A stretch of 9,091 bases of DNA, taken from Thermogutta sp. (GTDB taxonomy: Bacteria > Planctomycetota > Planctomycetia > Pirellulales > Thermoguttaceae). Positions 1-6,985 of this stretch are shown in pieces. Position numbers and translations under genes: made by a program. The DNA lies in NCBI GenBank assembly GCA_012798155.1, contig JAAZNR010000038.1, positions 1 through 9,091 on the forward strand, in the 5' to 3' direction. Under the pieces are notes generated by a model. That model saw only the letters and a list, made by a program, of their open reading frames with translations. It was not told the DNA's origin and ran no database searches. The number at the start of each line of letters is the position of its first letter. Position 1 is the stretch's first letter.

Positions 1-2724
1 CAGCAAGATCGAGATCGGCACCGGCCAGCTTTCATACAGCGCCGCCAGGCAGAGGAAGATGACCAGGATCGAGAACGTGTAGAGGATACCGGTCTGGGTA
101 CCGGCCAAGCGTTCCTGGTAAGAAAGGCCGGTCCAGTCGTAGCCGATCCCCTGGGGGAGCTTTGCAACCAGTTCCTCCATCGCTTGCATGGCCTCGCCCG
201 AGCTTCGCCCCGGGGCAGGCTCGCCCTGGATATTGATCGAGGGGAAGGCGTTGTAGCGTTCCAACTTGGGAGATCCCGTCGTCCAGCGGCCTGTCGCGAA
301 CGCGGTGAAGGGGACCATTTCCTGGGCCTTGTTTCGCACGTAGAGTTTCTCAATGTCGCCCGGGAGCATGCGGTACGGCGCGTCCGCCTGGGCATAAACC
401 CGCTTGACGCGCCCGCCCTGGATGAAGTCATTGACGTAGGCGCCGCCGAAGGACGCGCTGATGGTGTTGTGGACCATCGAAATGGGCAGATCCATCGCGC
501 CGACCCTTGCCCAATCCACGTCGAGGCGATATTCGGGCACGTCATCCATACCGTTGGGCCGCACATTTGTCAGCCTCGGATCCTGCGCTGCCATGCCCAG
601 CAACTGGTTGCGGGCCGCCATCAAGGCGTCGTGGCCCAAACCGCCGCGATCCTGCAACTGGAAATCGAATCCCTTGGCGGTGCCCAGTTCGAGGACCGCC
701 GGCGGCGTGAAGGCGAAAACCATGGCCTCGCGAAATTGCGAGAACTTCCGCATCGCCGTCCTGGCCACCGCCGCGGCCTTCAACTCGGGCCGGTCGCGAA
801 GTTTCCAGTCCCGCAGTTTCACATACGCCATACCCATATTCTGGCCCTGCCCCGCGATGCTCATGCCGGAGACCACCATGCAGGACTCGACGGCATCCTT
901 CTGCTCAGTCAGAAAATGCTCCCGCACTTTGTTCATCACTTCGGTGGTCATTTCCATCGTTGCGTTGCCGGGCAGGATCGCCTGGACCGCCACAATGCCC
1001 TGATCTTCGTCGGGCAGGTAGCCCGTGGGCATCCGGCGGAAAAGGACCGCCAAGCCCGCCACGATCAGACCATAGATCAACAGGTACCGAAGGGGGCGGT
1101 GCAGGGCCCGGCCGACCTGCATGACATACAGGTCGCGCGTCCGGAAGAACACTCGATCAAACCAGCGGAAGAAGGGGCGCAGCAACCACACGCCGGTCTC
1201 GGCCGGTTCATGCCCTTTCGGCACGGGCTTGAGCAGGGATGCGCATAGCACCGGCGTCAGGATCAAGGCTACCAGCACGGAAAGCATCATCGCGGAGATG
1301 ATGGTCAGCGAGAATTGGCGGTAGATGACGCCCGTCGAGCCGCTCATGGCCGCCATCGGCCCGAAGACCGCCGAGAGGACCAGGCCGATGCCGATCAAGG
1401 CGCTGGTGATCTGGTCCATCGACCGGGCGGTGGCCTCGCGGGGCGAGAGACCCTCCTCGTTCATGATACGTTCCACGTTTTCCACCACCACGATGGCGTC
1501 GTCGACCAACAGCCCGATCGCCAGCACCATCGCGAACATCGTCAGCATGTTGATGGAGAAGCCGAAGAGACCGAGGATCGCGAACGTCCCCAGGAGCACC
1601 ACGGGTACCGCAATCGTCGGAATCAGGGTGGCCCGGATGTTCCCCATGAACAGATACATGACCAGGAACACCAGTACGATGGCCTCAAACAGAGTGCGCA
1701 CCACTTCCTCGATGGCCACCTCGATGAAGGGCGTCGTATCGTAGGGATAAACGACCTTCATCCCCGCCGGGAAATAGCGGCTCAACTCCTCCATCTTCGC
1801 CTTGATGGCGTCGGCGGTGTCCAGGGCGTTGGCGCCGGGCGCCTGCCGGATGGCCAGGACGGCGTTCGGCACATAGTTATAGGAGGAATCGATGTCGTAA
1901 AACTCGGTCCCCAATTCCGTCCGTCCCACATCCGCGATCCGCACCACCGACCCGTCCGCGTTGGTGCGCACGGGAATGGAGGCAAACTCCTCGGGAGTCT
2001 CAAGCAGGTTCTGGACGATGACCGAGGCATTCAGTCGCTGGCCCTCGATGGCGGGCGCGCCCCCGAACTGGCCGGCCGAGACCTCCACGTTGTACGCCCG
2101 CAGGGCCTCGACCACATCCGCCACCGTCAGCCCGTAGTCGGTCAACCTCTCGGGGTTCAGCCAGACCCGCATGGCGTATTGAGACCCCATGGCCTCCACC
2201 TCGCCCACGCCGGGCACCCGCGCCAGCACCTTCTCGATGTTGGAAAGGGCATAATCGCGGAGGTCGGCGCCGTCCATGCTCCCGTCTTCCGAAATCAGGC
2301 CCACCATCAATAGATAGTTCCTGGTGGACTTGCTGACCTTGACGCCCTGCCGCTGCACGACATCCGGCAGGCTCGGCATGGCAAGCTGCAACTTGTTCTG
2401 CACCTGGGACCAGGCCAAGTCCGGATCGGTTCCCGGCGCGAAGGTCAGTTCGATCCGCGAACTGCCGGCGGAACTACTGGTGGCCGACATGTAGATCATG
2501 TTGTCGAAGCCGGTCATCTTCTGCTCGATGATCTGCGTGACGCTGTCTTCGACGGTCTTGGCCGACGCACCGGGATAGAAGGAGTCGATGGCGATCGACG
2601 GCGGGGCGATCGGGGGGTACTGTGCGACGGGCAAATTATAGATTGCCAGGCCGCCCGCCAACATAATCACGATGGCGATCACCCAAGCAAAGACCGGACG
2701 ATCAAGGAAGAATCTCGAAAGCAC
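1..2724 (-). CDS. RND multidrug efflux permease, HAE1 (AcrB/MexB) family, 3' end missing
   Basis: Inner-membrane pump subunit of a tripartite efflux system, driven by proton influx. It takes drugs and other hydrophobic compounds from the periplasm or outer leaflet. I translated the strand by hand: 908 codons are present, open at base 1, where the family is usually about 1,030-1,070 residues. The GTG start at 2724 is fixed by an in-frame TAA two codons upstream and a GGAG site 7 bases before it. Visible family marks are an N-terminal first membrane helix (SRFFLDRPVFAWVIAI), the VQNKLQLAMP porter segment, GLLVDDAIVVVENVER with the proton-relay pair Asp408-Asp409 (AcrB Asp407/408), an IAGQGQN loop, YVNDFI and RMLPGDI in the docking/porter part, YDWTGLSYQERL, and ALYESW near the cut end. 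The relay lysine of TM10 (AcrB Lys940) lies outside the window. It follows the adaptor gene by 64 bases, so the two are surely co-transcribed. Substrates cannot be told from sequence. Confidence 0.96.
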   Translation of the reverse strand, partial: MLSRFFLDRPVFAWVIAIVIMLAGGLAIYNLPVAQYPPIAPPSIAIDSFYPGASAKTVEDSVTQIIEQKMTGFDNMIYMSATSSSAGSSRIELTFAPGTDPDLAWSQVQNKLQLAMPSLPDVVQRQGVKVSKSTRNYLLMVGLISEDGSMDGADLRDYALSNIEKVLARVPGVGEVEAMGSQYAMRVWLNPERLTDYGLTVADVVEALRAYNVEVSAGQFGGAPAIEGQRLNASVIVQNLLETPEEFASIPVRTNADGSVVRIADVGRTELGTEFYDIDSSYNYVPNAVLAIRQAPGANALDTADAIKAKMEELSRYFPAGMKVVYPYDTTPFIEVAIEEVVRTLFEAIVLVFLVMYLFMGNIRATLIPTIAVPVVLLGTFAILGLFGFSINMLTMFAMVLAIGLLVDDAIVVVENVERIMNEEGLSPREATARSMDQITSALIGIGLVLSAVFGPMAAMSGSTGVIYRQFSLTIISAMMLSVLVALILTPVLCASLLKPVPKGHEPAETGVWLLRPFFRWFDRVFFRTRDLYVMQVGRALHRPLRYLLIYGLIVAGLAVLFRRMPTGYLPDEDQGIVAVQAILPGNATMEMTTEVMNKVREHFLTEQKDAVESCMVVSGMSIAGQGQNMGMAYVKLRDWKLRDRPELKAAAVARTAMRKFSQFREAMVFAFTPPAVLELGTAKGFDFQLQDRGGLGHDALMAARNQLLGMAAQDPRLTNVRPNGMDDVPEYRLDVDWARVGAMDLPISMVHNTISASFGGAYVNDFIQGGRVKRVYAQADAPYRMLPGDIEKLYVRNKAQEMVPFTAFATGRWTTGSPKLERYNAFPSINIQGEPAPGRSSGEAMQAMEELVAKLPQGIGYDWTGLSYQERLAGTQTGILYTFSILVIFLCLAALYESWPVPISILL

Positions 2725-2743
2725 CGCTTAACTCCGTAGCTCC

Positions 2744-2803
2744 ATTGACTTTGTCAGTTCGATTGACTCTGCCGGTTCGATTGCCCCGTCAGTCCGATTG
2801 CGT
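2744..2803. repeat. Three degenerate 18-bp tandem repeats at the adaptor-permease junction
   Basis: On the plus strand the unit reads ATTGACTTTGTCAGTTCG (2744-2761), then ATTGACTCTGCCGGTTCG (2762-2779), then a 17-base version ATTGCCCCGTCAGTCCG (2780-2796), with ATTGCG starting a fourth. Copies 1 and 2 differ at three positions. The array fills much of the 64-base intercistronic gap and runs into the last codons of the adaptor gene. It could be mere slippage, or it could affect mRNA processing between the two cistrons. No function is shown. Confidence 0.6.
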
Positions 2804-4111
2804 CACACGCCGGGCCGTTTGCACGGGTTTCTCAGCATCGGTCAACTCGCCCTCAAACGGGATCGCCTTGACGGCGACCCCGGGGCGCACCTTCTGGACG
2901 CCCTCGACAATCACCCGCTCGCCCTGGACCAGGCCCGCGGACACGAGCCATTGATCGCCCACGGCGCGCTCGGTGGACAACGCCCGCTGCTCGACCTTGC
3001 CGTCGGCATTCACGACCATCGCTAGGGGATTCCCGCGAGGACCGCGCATGACAGCCTGCTGGGGTACGAGGATGGCGTGTTCGTTCACGCCCTCCGCGAT
3101 CACCGCGCGGACGAACATGCCGGGCAGGAGAACCCCTTCGGGATTGGGAACCACGATCCGCACGATGACCGACCCCATCGTCGGGTCGACCGTCACGTCG
3201 CGGAACTGGAGCGAGCCTTCCAGGGGGTACGTCGTCCCGTCTTCCAAAATGATCTTGACCTTGTCGGTCCCCTCGTCCTTGAGACGCCCGCTCGCCAGGT
3301 TCCGCCTCAACTCGTTCAGTTGCGCGGTCGATTGAGGCACATCGACATAGATCGGGTCGAACTGTTGAATGGTCGCCAGAGGGATCGGCTGATAGGCCGT
3401 GACGATGGCGCCTTCGGTCACGTTCGATCGGCCGATCCGGCCGGAAATGGGCGCCGTGATCTGGGTGTAACCCAGGTTGATCTCGGCCGTCCTCAGCGCC
3501 GCTTCCGCCTGCTTGATGGCCGCCTCGGCCTCGGCGACCGCCTCCCGGTCGTGCTGTATCTGCGCCTCGGCGGCCCGCAGGGTGGACTCGGCCGTCTCGA
3601 CCTCGGCCGCAGCCTGGTCGCGCTGGATCGCCGCCGCCGCCTGAGTCTTGAGCAAGTTTTCGTACCGCTTCAGGTTCGTTCGGGCAAGCGTCAGCATCGC
3701 TTGATATTGCTGGAGCTTGGCCATGCTCGCCTGCAGCGCAGCCCGCGACCGGTCCGCGGTCTTACGCGCCGCAACGAGATTGGCCTTGGCCTGGTCAACG
3801 GCCGCTTGATAGGGAGCGGGGTCGATCTGATATAGAACCTCGCCGGCCTTCACCTGGGCCCCTTCCGTAAAGAGCCGTTTTTGCAGCAGACCGTTGACCT
3901 GCGGTCGTATCTCCGCCACGAGGTAGCCGGCAGTTCGGCCCTGCAACTCCGAAGTCAAGGCCACGCGGGAGGGCTGGACCGTGACCACGGCCACCTCCGG
4001 GGTAGGGGGCGGCGGAGGTCCCTGCCGACTCCCGCAGCCCGCCAGAAAAAGGGGCGTGAATAGGGCCGCCGCAACCAGCGAGTTCCATGTCCAATTCATC
4101 GTAGGCTTCAT
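2789..4111 (-). CDS. RND efflux periplasmic adaptor (membrane fusion) lipoprotein, AcrA/MexA family
   Basis: Periplasmic adaptor that joins the RND permease to an outer-membrane channel. I prefer the ATG at 4111 (440 residues) over the in-frame TTG at 4123, because GGAG lies 6 bases upstream of the ATG and overlaps the TTG. The signal peptide ends in a lipobox, LFLAGC, so cleavage and lipid attachment at Cys26 are expected, followed by a proline run (PPPPP). Domains in order: first half-lipoyl motif (about 60-95, RPQVNGLLQKRLFTEGAQVKAG), a long Ala/Glu/Gln-rich alpha-helical hairpin (about 100-207), second half-lipoyl (about 212-236, TQITAPISGRIGRSNVTEG), beta-barrel (about 240-335), and membrane-proximal domain (about 336-420, containing ILVPQQAV and GNPLAMVVN). 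Length is a little above the usual 380-400, owing to the proline linker and a charged C-terminal tail. It sits 95 bases after the regulator and 64 before the permease. Confidence 0.95.
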   Translation of the reverse strand: MKPTMNWTWNSLVAAALFTPLFLAGCGSRQGPPPPPTPEVAVVTVQPSRVALTSELQGRTAGYLVAEIRPQVNGLLQKRLFTEGAQVKAGEVLYQIDPAPYQAAVDQAKANLVAARKTADRSRAALQASMAKLQQYQAMLTLARTNLKRYENLLKTQAAAAIQRDQAAAEVETAESTLRAAEAQIQHDREAVAEAEAAIKQAEAALRTAEINLGYTQITAPISGRIGRSNVTEGAIVTAYQPIPLATIQQFDPIYVDVPQSTAQLNELRRNLASGRLKDEGTDKVKIILEDGTTYPLEGSLQFRDVTVDPTMGSVIVRIVVPNPEGVLLPGMFVRAVIAEGVNEHAILVPQQAVMRGPRGNPLAMVVNADGKVEQRALSTERAVGDQWLVSAGLVQGERVIVEGVQKVRPGVAVKAIPFEGELTDAEKPVQTARRVTQSD

Positions 4112-4206
4112 CGGACGCTCCAATGCTTGAAGTCGGTTGTGTCGATAAACAAGTCGCTCGCCTCAAAGATCAAAATGTTTTCGCCGTCGTGGCGGCGTCT
4201 CATCCG

Positions 4207-4827
4207 TCAACCGACCAGCCCTCTTTCCACGGCGACCCCATCCAGGAACGTGCTCAAAATCAAGCGGCGGACGCTGTCTCGTTGATCGCATCCATCGAGT
4301 TCCGGTTGGCTTTGCAGGACCGCCTTGCAAAGCCCAAGATACATTCTGGCAAGCATCAGTGGATCAGCGGGGCGAAACACGCCTTCCTCGATGCCTTGGC
4401 GAAAGACTTCCGCCAGCCGCCGACTCGCGACCTCGACCGTGGACCGCTCCGAGGATTGCAGGAGGGCGTGCGCGACCTCGTCCTCGAACAATAGCTTGTG
4501 GATTTGCGCGTGGCTCGCCGCATGTTCGAGAAGCCCCCGGAGTTGCCCGGAGAGCTTCTCGATCACCGGCTGCTCGCTCGCCGCCATCCGATCCAAGTCT
4601 TGGAAGATGGGGTCGACCATTTTCGCGTAGACGAACTTGAGAAGATCGGGCTTGCCGCGGAAATAGCGGTATAGACTCCCCTTGGCCACGCCTGCCGCGG
4701 CTGCCACCCGGTCCATCGTGAGGCCGTCCACCCCCTGCTCGCTCAAGACGGAGACCGTTGCCTCGAAGAGCGCCTCCTTCATGATCTCGTCGAGCGCCCG
4801 TTTCCGAATTGCAGTCAGTCTAGGCAT
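4207..4827 (-). CDS. TetR/AcrR-family transcriptional regulator of the efflux operon
   Basis: DNA-binding repressor that most likely controls its own operon and releases DNA when a pump substrate binds. The 206-residue length is typical of the family. The ATG at 4827 is chosen over an in-frame TTG at 4851 because a full AAAGGAG site lies 6 bases upstream. The N-terminal helix-turn-helix is clear at about residues 20-65 (LTMDRVAAAAGVAKGSLYRYF, with KPDLL after it). The C-terminal all-helical ligand domain (about 70-206) is divergent, as usual, so the ligand cannot be guessed. It is the first gene of a three-gene run on the same strand, upstream of the adaptor. This differs from the divergent acrR-acrA arrangement of enterobacteria. 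Its own promoter and a candidate operator lie directly upstream. Confidence 0.93.
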   Translation of the reverse strand: MPRLTAIRKRALDEIMKEALFEATVSVLSEQGVDGLTMDRVAAAAGVAKGSLYRYFRGKPDLLKFVYAKMVDPIFQDLDRMAASEQPVIEKLSGQLRGLLEHAASHAQIHKLLFEDEVAHALLQSSERSTVEVASRRLAEVFRQGIEEGVFRPADPLMLARMYLGLCKAVLQSQPELDGCDQRDSVRRLILSTFLDGVAVERGLVG

Positions 4828-4852
4828 ACGAGTCTCCTTTGCAGAGCTCAAC

Positions 4853-4880
4853 AGTGCATTGTATGGACTTGTAGGGCACT
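4853..4880. promoter_or_regulatory. Inverted repeat AGTGC-N18-GCACT, candidate TetR operator
   Basis: AGTGC at 4853-4857 and GCACT at 4876-4880 are perfect inverted arms spanning 28 bp. They bracket the -10 box and spacer of the operon promoter, a place where a bound TetR dimer would block RNA polymerase. A direct repeat TTGTA (4859-4863 and 4869-4873) lies inside. The arms are only 5 bp, so chance is possible. The argument rests mainly on position upstream of a tetR-family gene. Confidence 0.4.
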
Positions 4881-4886
4881 CGTCAA
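4858..4886 (-). promoter_or_regulatory. Sigma70-type promoter of the tetR-adaptor-permease operon
   Basis: Read on the minus strand, TTGACG (-35, 4881-4886) is followed by exactly 17 bases and TACAAT (-10, 4858-4863). Each box matches five of six consensus positions. The expected transcript start is near 4851, giving a leader of about 24 bases that contains the AAAGGAG ribosome binding site. This is the best promoter in the window by sequence. Use of housekeeping-type consensus in this organism is assumed. Confidence 0.72.
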
Positions 4887-5200
4887 CACCGACCGACTCG
4901 CAAAACGACCGTCGAGGACAATGATGTAGTTAAATGCTTATCTAGAAATAACTTGCGCCTATTGAATCCAGTCTGTGAATGAATCGCCGCAGCCGGCAAC
5001 TCATCCACGGGCCATCTGTGACATACAACTAAATGGTGGATAGCTAGTAGACCATTCGGCTGGGATCTCGCCGGCTTGATGACCGTAACGTCTCGCAAGG
5101 CGTAGAATAGTATCGTATTCGGACCGCCAAGCACTATAATGTGCTTTCGACCACCCGGCGCGGACTCGGCCGTCCGCTATCCCCGGCGAGAGGAGTGCAA
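4887..5200. other. Gene-poor region between the efflux operon and the DUF169 gene
   Basis: No convincing gene was found here on either strand. This stretch is richer in A+T and has more mixed codon third positions than its surroundings. It holds a short hairpin (AATGGT 5032-5037 pairing with ACCATT 5051-5056, 13-base loop) without a following T run, and the TATAAT palindrome listed separately. An 83-codon minus-strand open frame at 4883-5134 starts with GTG, lacks a ribosome binding site and has no coding-like codon use. Confidence 0.5.
5129..5146. promoter_or_regulatory. Palindrome AAGCAC-TATAAT-GTGCTT, possible operator over a -10 box
   Basis: A perfect 6-bp inverted repeat (5129-5134 with 5141-5146) encloses TATAAT, an exact -10 consensus. 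No good -35 is seen 16-18 bases upstream on the plus strand. It could be an operator, a small hairpin, or chance. Its GCAC/GTGC arms recall the arms of the tetR inverted repeat 280 bases away. Confidence 0.3.
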
Positions 5201-5380
5201 ATACCGCTATCGGCGAGGAACCTCGGCTGGATGGTGGTGATCGGCGGGAACGTCATCTCGCAGGCCGCCTGCCAGTGGCCCAACGAGACCGGGCGGTTCA
5301 TCCGCGCCGAGTCCTATTATATCCTTAACGGAAAGGGCGACCAGTACGAGTTCCTCCGAGAGCAGGAAGAACTCGTTGGT
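5201..5380 (+). pseudogene. Coding-like fragment, probable gene remnant of unknown family
   Basis: An open frame that runs from a GTG at 5141 to a stop at 5495-5497 has strongly coding-like codons only in its middle, especially 5231-5380 (residues 31-80: MVVIGGNVISQAACQWPNET through YEFLREQEELVG). There the third positions are almost all G or C. Before and after this stretch the codon use becomes mixed, there is no ribosome binding site at the GTG, and the frame overlaps the start of the DUF169 gene by 40 bases. I read it as the surviving piece of a degraded gene. I do not recognise the family. It could instead be a small intact gene beginning near the ATG at 5231. Confidence 0.35.
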
Positions 5381-5457
5381 ATAGCTGTGGTGCGATCTGT
5401 GATACGATTTCCGATGTGGTCAGCGTGTCATCCTTTTCAACCTCATGGAGGAAAGCC

Positions 5458-6294
5458 GTGGAGAGCCGAATTGCATCTGCAATCCGTCTTGAACTAGCGC
5501 CGGTGGCGCTGATTTGGGCGGACCGCAAGCCGGAGCCGGCGTTGGAGTTCGCGCGGTCGAAATGGGGCTGTGTGATGTTTCTCATGGCCGCCGCGGCGAA
5601 AGGCAGAACCGCGGTCGCCGGCCGGGAAACGTTTGGCTGCTGGGGCGGCGGGGTGGGACTCGGGTTTGGCAATCAGTACAAGAACTTCCCCGGGGGCGAG
5701 GAGTGCTTCTGCTGCTTCCTCTCCCACGGAATTGAGCGCTCTGAACAGGGCGACGCCACCGGGGAAGAGGTTGGGGCATCAGTCAACAAGGGAATCGCCG
5801 AGGGCCTCCGCCGCGGGGAGCGATACATCAAAACGCCCGAATTGGCCGCGAAATTCATCCAGGCCATGCCGATGGTGGACATCCCCGCCCGGTACGTCGT
5901 GATGAAACCCCTCGGCGAGGTGGACAGGAGCCGAGATGACGTCAAAAGCATCACCTTCTTCGTCAATCCCGACCAGCTTTCCGCGCTGGTGGTCCTGGCC
6001 AACTACGACAGCCAACACAACGAGAACGTCATTATCCCTTATGCAGCCGGCTGCCAAGTGATCGGGATTTTCACCTATCGGGAACTGGGCCGGGAGAGTC
6101 CGCGGGCCCTTGTCGGCCTGACCGACATTTCGGCCCGCCGCAACGTCCGCAGGCAGTTGGGCAAGGACGTGCTCTCGTTCTCCGTCACGCCGGAAATGTT
6201 CGATCGTATGGAGGGCAACGTCAGCGGAAGCTTTTTGGAGGAGGACACGTGGAAGGGCCTGGCCGACGAGTCCTGCCGCTCGACGGGGCGCTAG
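5458..6294 (+). CDS. DUF169-family protein (COG2043-like), function unknown
   Basis: Product of 278 residues, starting at GTG 5458, which has GGAGG 6 bases upstream. An in-frame ATG at 5416 has no such site and would add non-conserved residues. The protein resembles DUF169 by its order of motifs: LELAPVALIW (11-20, the PVA element), WGCVM (36-40) with AAAAKGRTAV behind it, FGCWGGGVGLGFGNQY (59-74), FPGGEECFCCFLS (77-89), a middle region with YVVMKPL (146-152), and PYAAGCQVIG (194-203). Cysteines are at 38, 61, 83, 85, 86, 199 and 273. Cys38, Cys61 and Cys199 lie in the motifs that look most conserved and could bind a metal or cofactor, though that is inference. There is no signal peptide or membrane helix, so it is probably cytoplasmic. 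It seems to be transcribed alone: upstream is a remnant, and 310 bases separate it from rplU. Family membership is from memory of the motif pattern. Confidence 0.75.
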   Translation: MESRIASAIRLELAPVALIWADRKPEPALEFARSKWGCVMFLMAAAAKGRTAVAGRETFGCWGGGVGLGFGNQYKNFPGGEECFCCFLSHGIERSEQGDATGEEVGASVNKGIAEGLRRGERYIKTPELAAKFIQAMPMVDIPARYVVMKPLGEVDRSRDDVKSITFFVNPDQLSALVVLANYDSQHNENVIIPYAAGCQVIGIFTYRELGRESPRALVGLTDISARRNVRRQLGKDVLSFSVTPEMFDRMEGNVSGSFLEEDTWKGLADESCRSTGR

Positions 6295-6604
6295 TTCGCC
6301 CAGTGGACAATGAGGCATGGCAATTGGATTGAGCCGCCCGCCCGTGAACGGCTACGTTCGAACATACCCTTGAATACTACTCTCAGAGCGGGTTAAATAA
6401 AGGGTCTCTCCGGTTCCCCCGAGACGGGTAGCGATTCCATCGAGCGACATCAAGCGACTTCAGGCCGTGGATGGCGGGGCGAGTTACCACTGGTAGGGGG
6501 GCGTTGGCGGGCTGCGAGTCTGATACGTGATCGATTGAAAAAAGTGGTTCTGGGTGCCTGCCCTTTTATTGGTGGGCGAGAACGAGCCTTTTGAGGATTT
6601 GCGT
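6295..6604 (+). other. 310-base spacer and probable rplU leader
   Basis: No gene was seen here. It contains a candidate promoter (6370-6398), then a small hairpin GTCTC (6404-6408) with GAGAC (6421-6425) around a 12-base loop. The rest, to the rplU start, shows no U-tracted terminator and no known leader RNA that I recognise. If the promoter is used, rplU has a leader of about 200 bases, long enough for autogenous control, but I see no specific L21-binding structure. Confidence 0.4.
6370..6398 (+). promoter_or_regulatory. Candidate promoter for rplU
   Basis: TTGAAT (6370-6375), 17 bases, then TTAAAT (6393-6398). Each hexamer matches four of six consensus positions and the spacing is ideal. 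The expected start is near 6405, about 200 bases before rplU. Matches of this quality occur by chance, so confidence is low. Confidence 0.33.
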
Positions 6605-6985
6605 ATGTATGCGATTATTGAAGACGGCGGCCGGCAGTACAAAGTCGAAGAGGGCCAGATTCTCGATATCGACTATCGCGCGGATGAATCCGCCGTGACC
6701 CCTGCTGGAGACGTGCCCCCTGCTGGAGACGTGACCCCTGCCGGAGACGAGGCCGCGCCGCGACGGATTCGGTTTACCCGAGTCCTTGCGGTTCGAGACG
6801 ATAACGGCCTGCGGCTGGGCAAGCCGACCTTGGAGGGCGCTGAAGTCACCGCCGACGTGGTGGAGACCACGATGGGGACCAAGGTCTATATCCAGAAGTT
6901 CCGGCGCCGCAAGAACTATCGTCGTCGCCGCGGCCACCGCCAGATCTATTTGCGGGTGAAGATTGCCGGTATTCATGCGGGCTAG
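6605..6985 (+). CDS. rplU: 50S ribosomal protein L21 (bL21) with a repeat insertion
   Basis: Structural protein of the large ribosomal subunit that binds 23S rRNA. The product is 126 residues, where about 100-105 is usual. The ATG at 6605 has GAGG 8 bases upstream and gives the classic N-terminus YAIIEDGGRQYKVEEGQ. The open frame extends to 6554, but those 17 extra codons do not fit the family. The C-terminal rRNA-binding signature is intact (KFRRRKNYRRRRGHRQ, about 97-112, then YLRVKI). The core VLAVRDDNGLRLGKPTLEGAEV is at about 60-81. Between the first strand (ILDIDYR, 19-25) and the RIRFTRVL strand (from 54) lies an extra run of about 20-25 residues made of three VTPAGD-type hexapeptides (31-48). 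The length excess is fully explained by this insertion. It normally precedes rpmA, but the next gene here is sat after 253 bases. Confidence 0.96.
   Translation: MYAIIEDGGRQYKVEEGQILDIDYRADESAVTPAGDVPPAGDVTPAGDEAAPRRIRFTRVLAVRDDNGLRLGKPTLEGAEVTADVVETTMGTKVYIQKFRRRKNYRRRRGHRQIYLRVKIAGIHAG
6695..6748 (+). repeat. Three 18-bp tandem repeats inside rplU
   Basis: Units are GTGACCCCTGCTGGAGAC (6695-6712), GTGCCCCCTGCTGGAGAC (6713-6730) and GTGACCCCTGCCGGAGAC (6731-6748). Units 1 and 2 differ by one base, as do units 1 and 3. They keep the reading frame and encode VTPAGD, VPPAGD and VTPAGD. The near identity points to recent expansion by slippage or unequal exchange. Confidence 0.95.

Noticed and set aside
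184..2313. Long plus-strand open frames (184-1248, 1315-2313) opposite the permease
   Set aside because: The minus strand encodes an unmistakable AcrB-type permease throughout. The plus-strand products are rich in His, Arg and Gly, as antisense of GC-rich genes usually is, and have no known motifs.
2744..2803. Mobile-element ends or attachment site at the 18-bp intercistronic repeats
   Set aside because: There is no transposase or integrase, no paired inverted ends, and both flanking genes are intact at the junction.
4182..4197. CGCCG/CGGCG hairpin between tetR and the adaptor as a terminator
   Set aside because: The stem is only 5 bp and is not followed by a T run on the minus strand, and the operon needs read-through here.
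4883..5134. 83-codon minus-strand frame between tetR and the DUF169 gene
   Set aside because: It starts with GTG without a ribosome binding site, has mixed codon third positions, overlaps the tetR promoter and matches no family I know.
6345..6365. GTTCGAA resembling a tRNA T-loop
   Set aside because: The flanks do not form a T-stem, and no acceptor or anticodon arm is present.
6554..6604. 17-codon N-terminal extension of L21
   Set aside because: The family starts at YAIIEDGG, and the GAGG site suits the ATG at 6605.
6695..6748. CRISPR-like array from the 18-bp repeats
   Set aside because: The units are directly adjacent without spacers, in frame inside a gene, and no cas genes are near.
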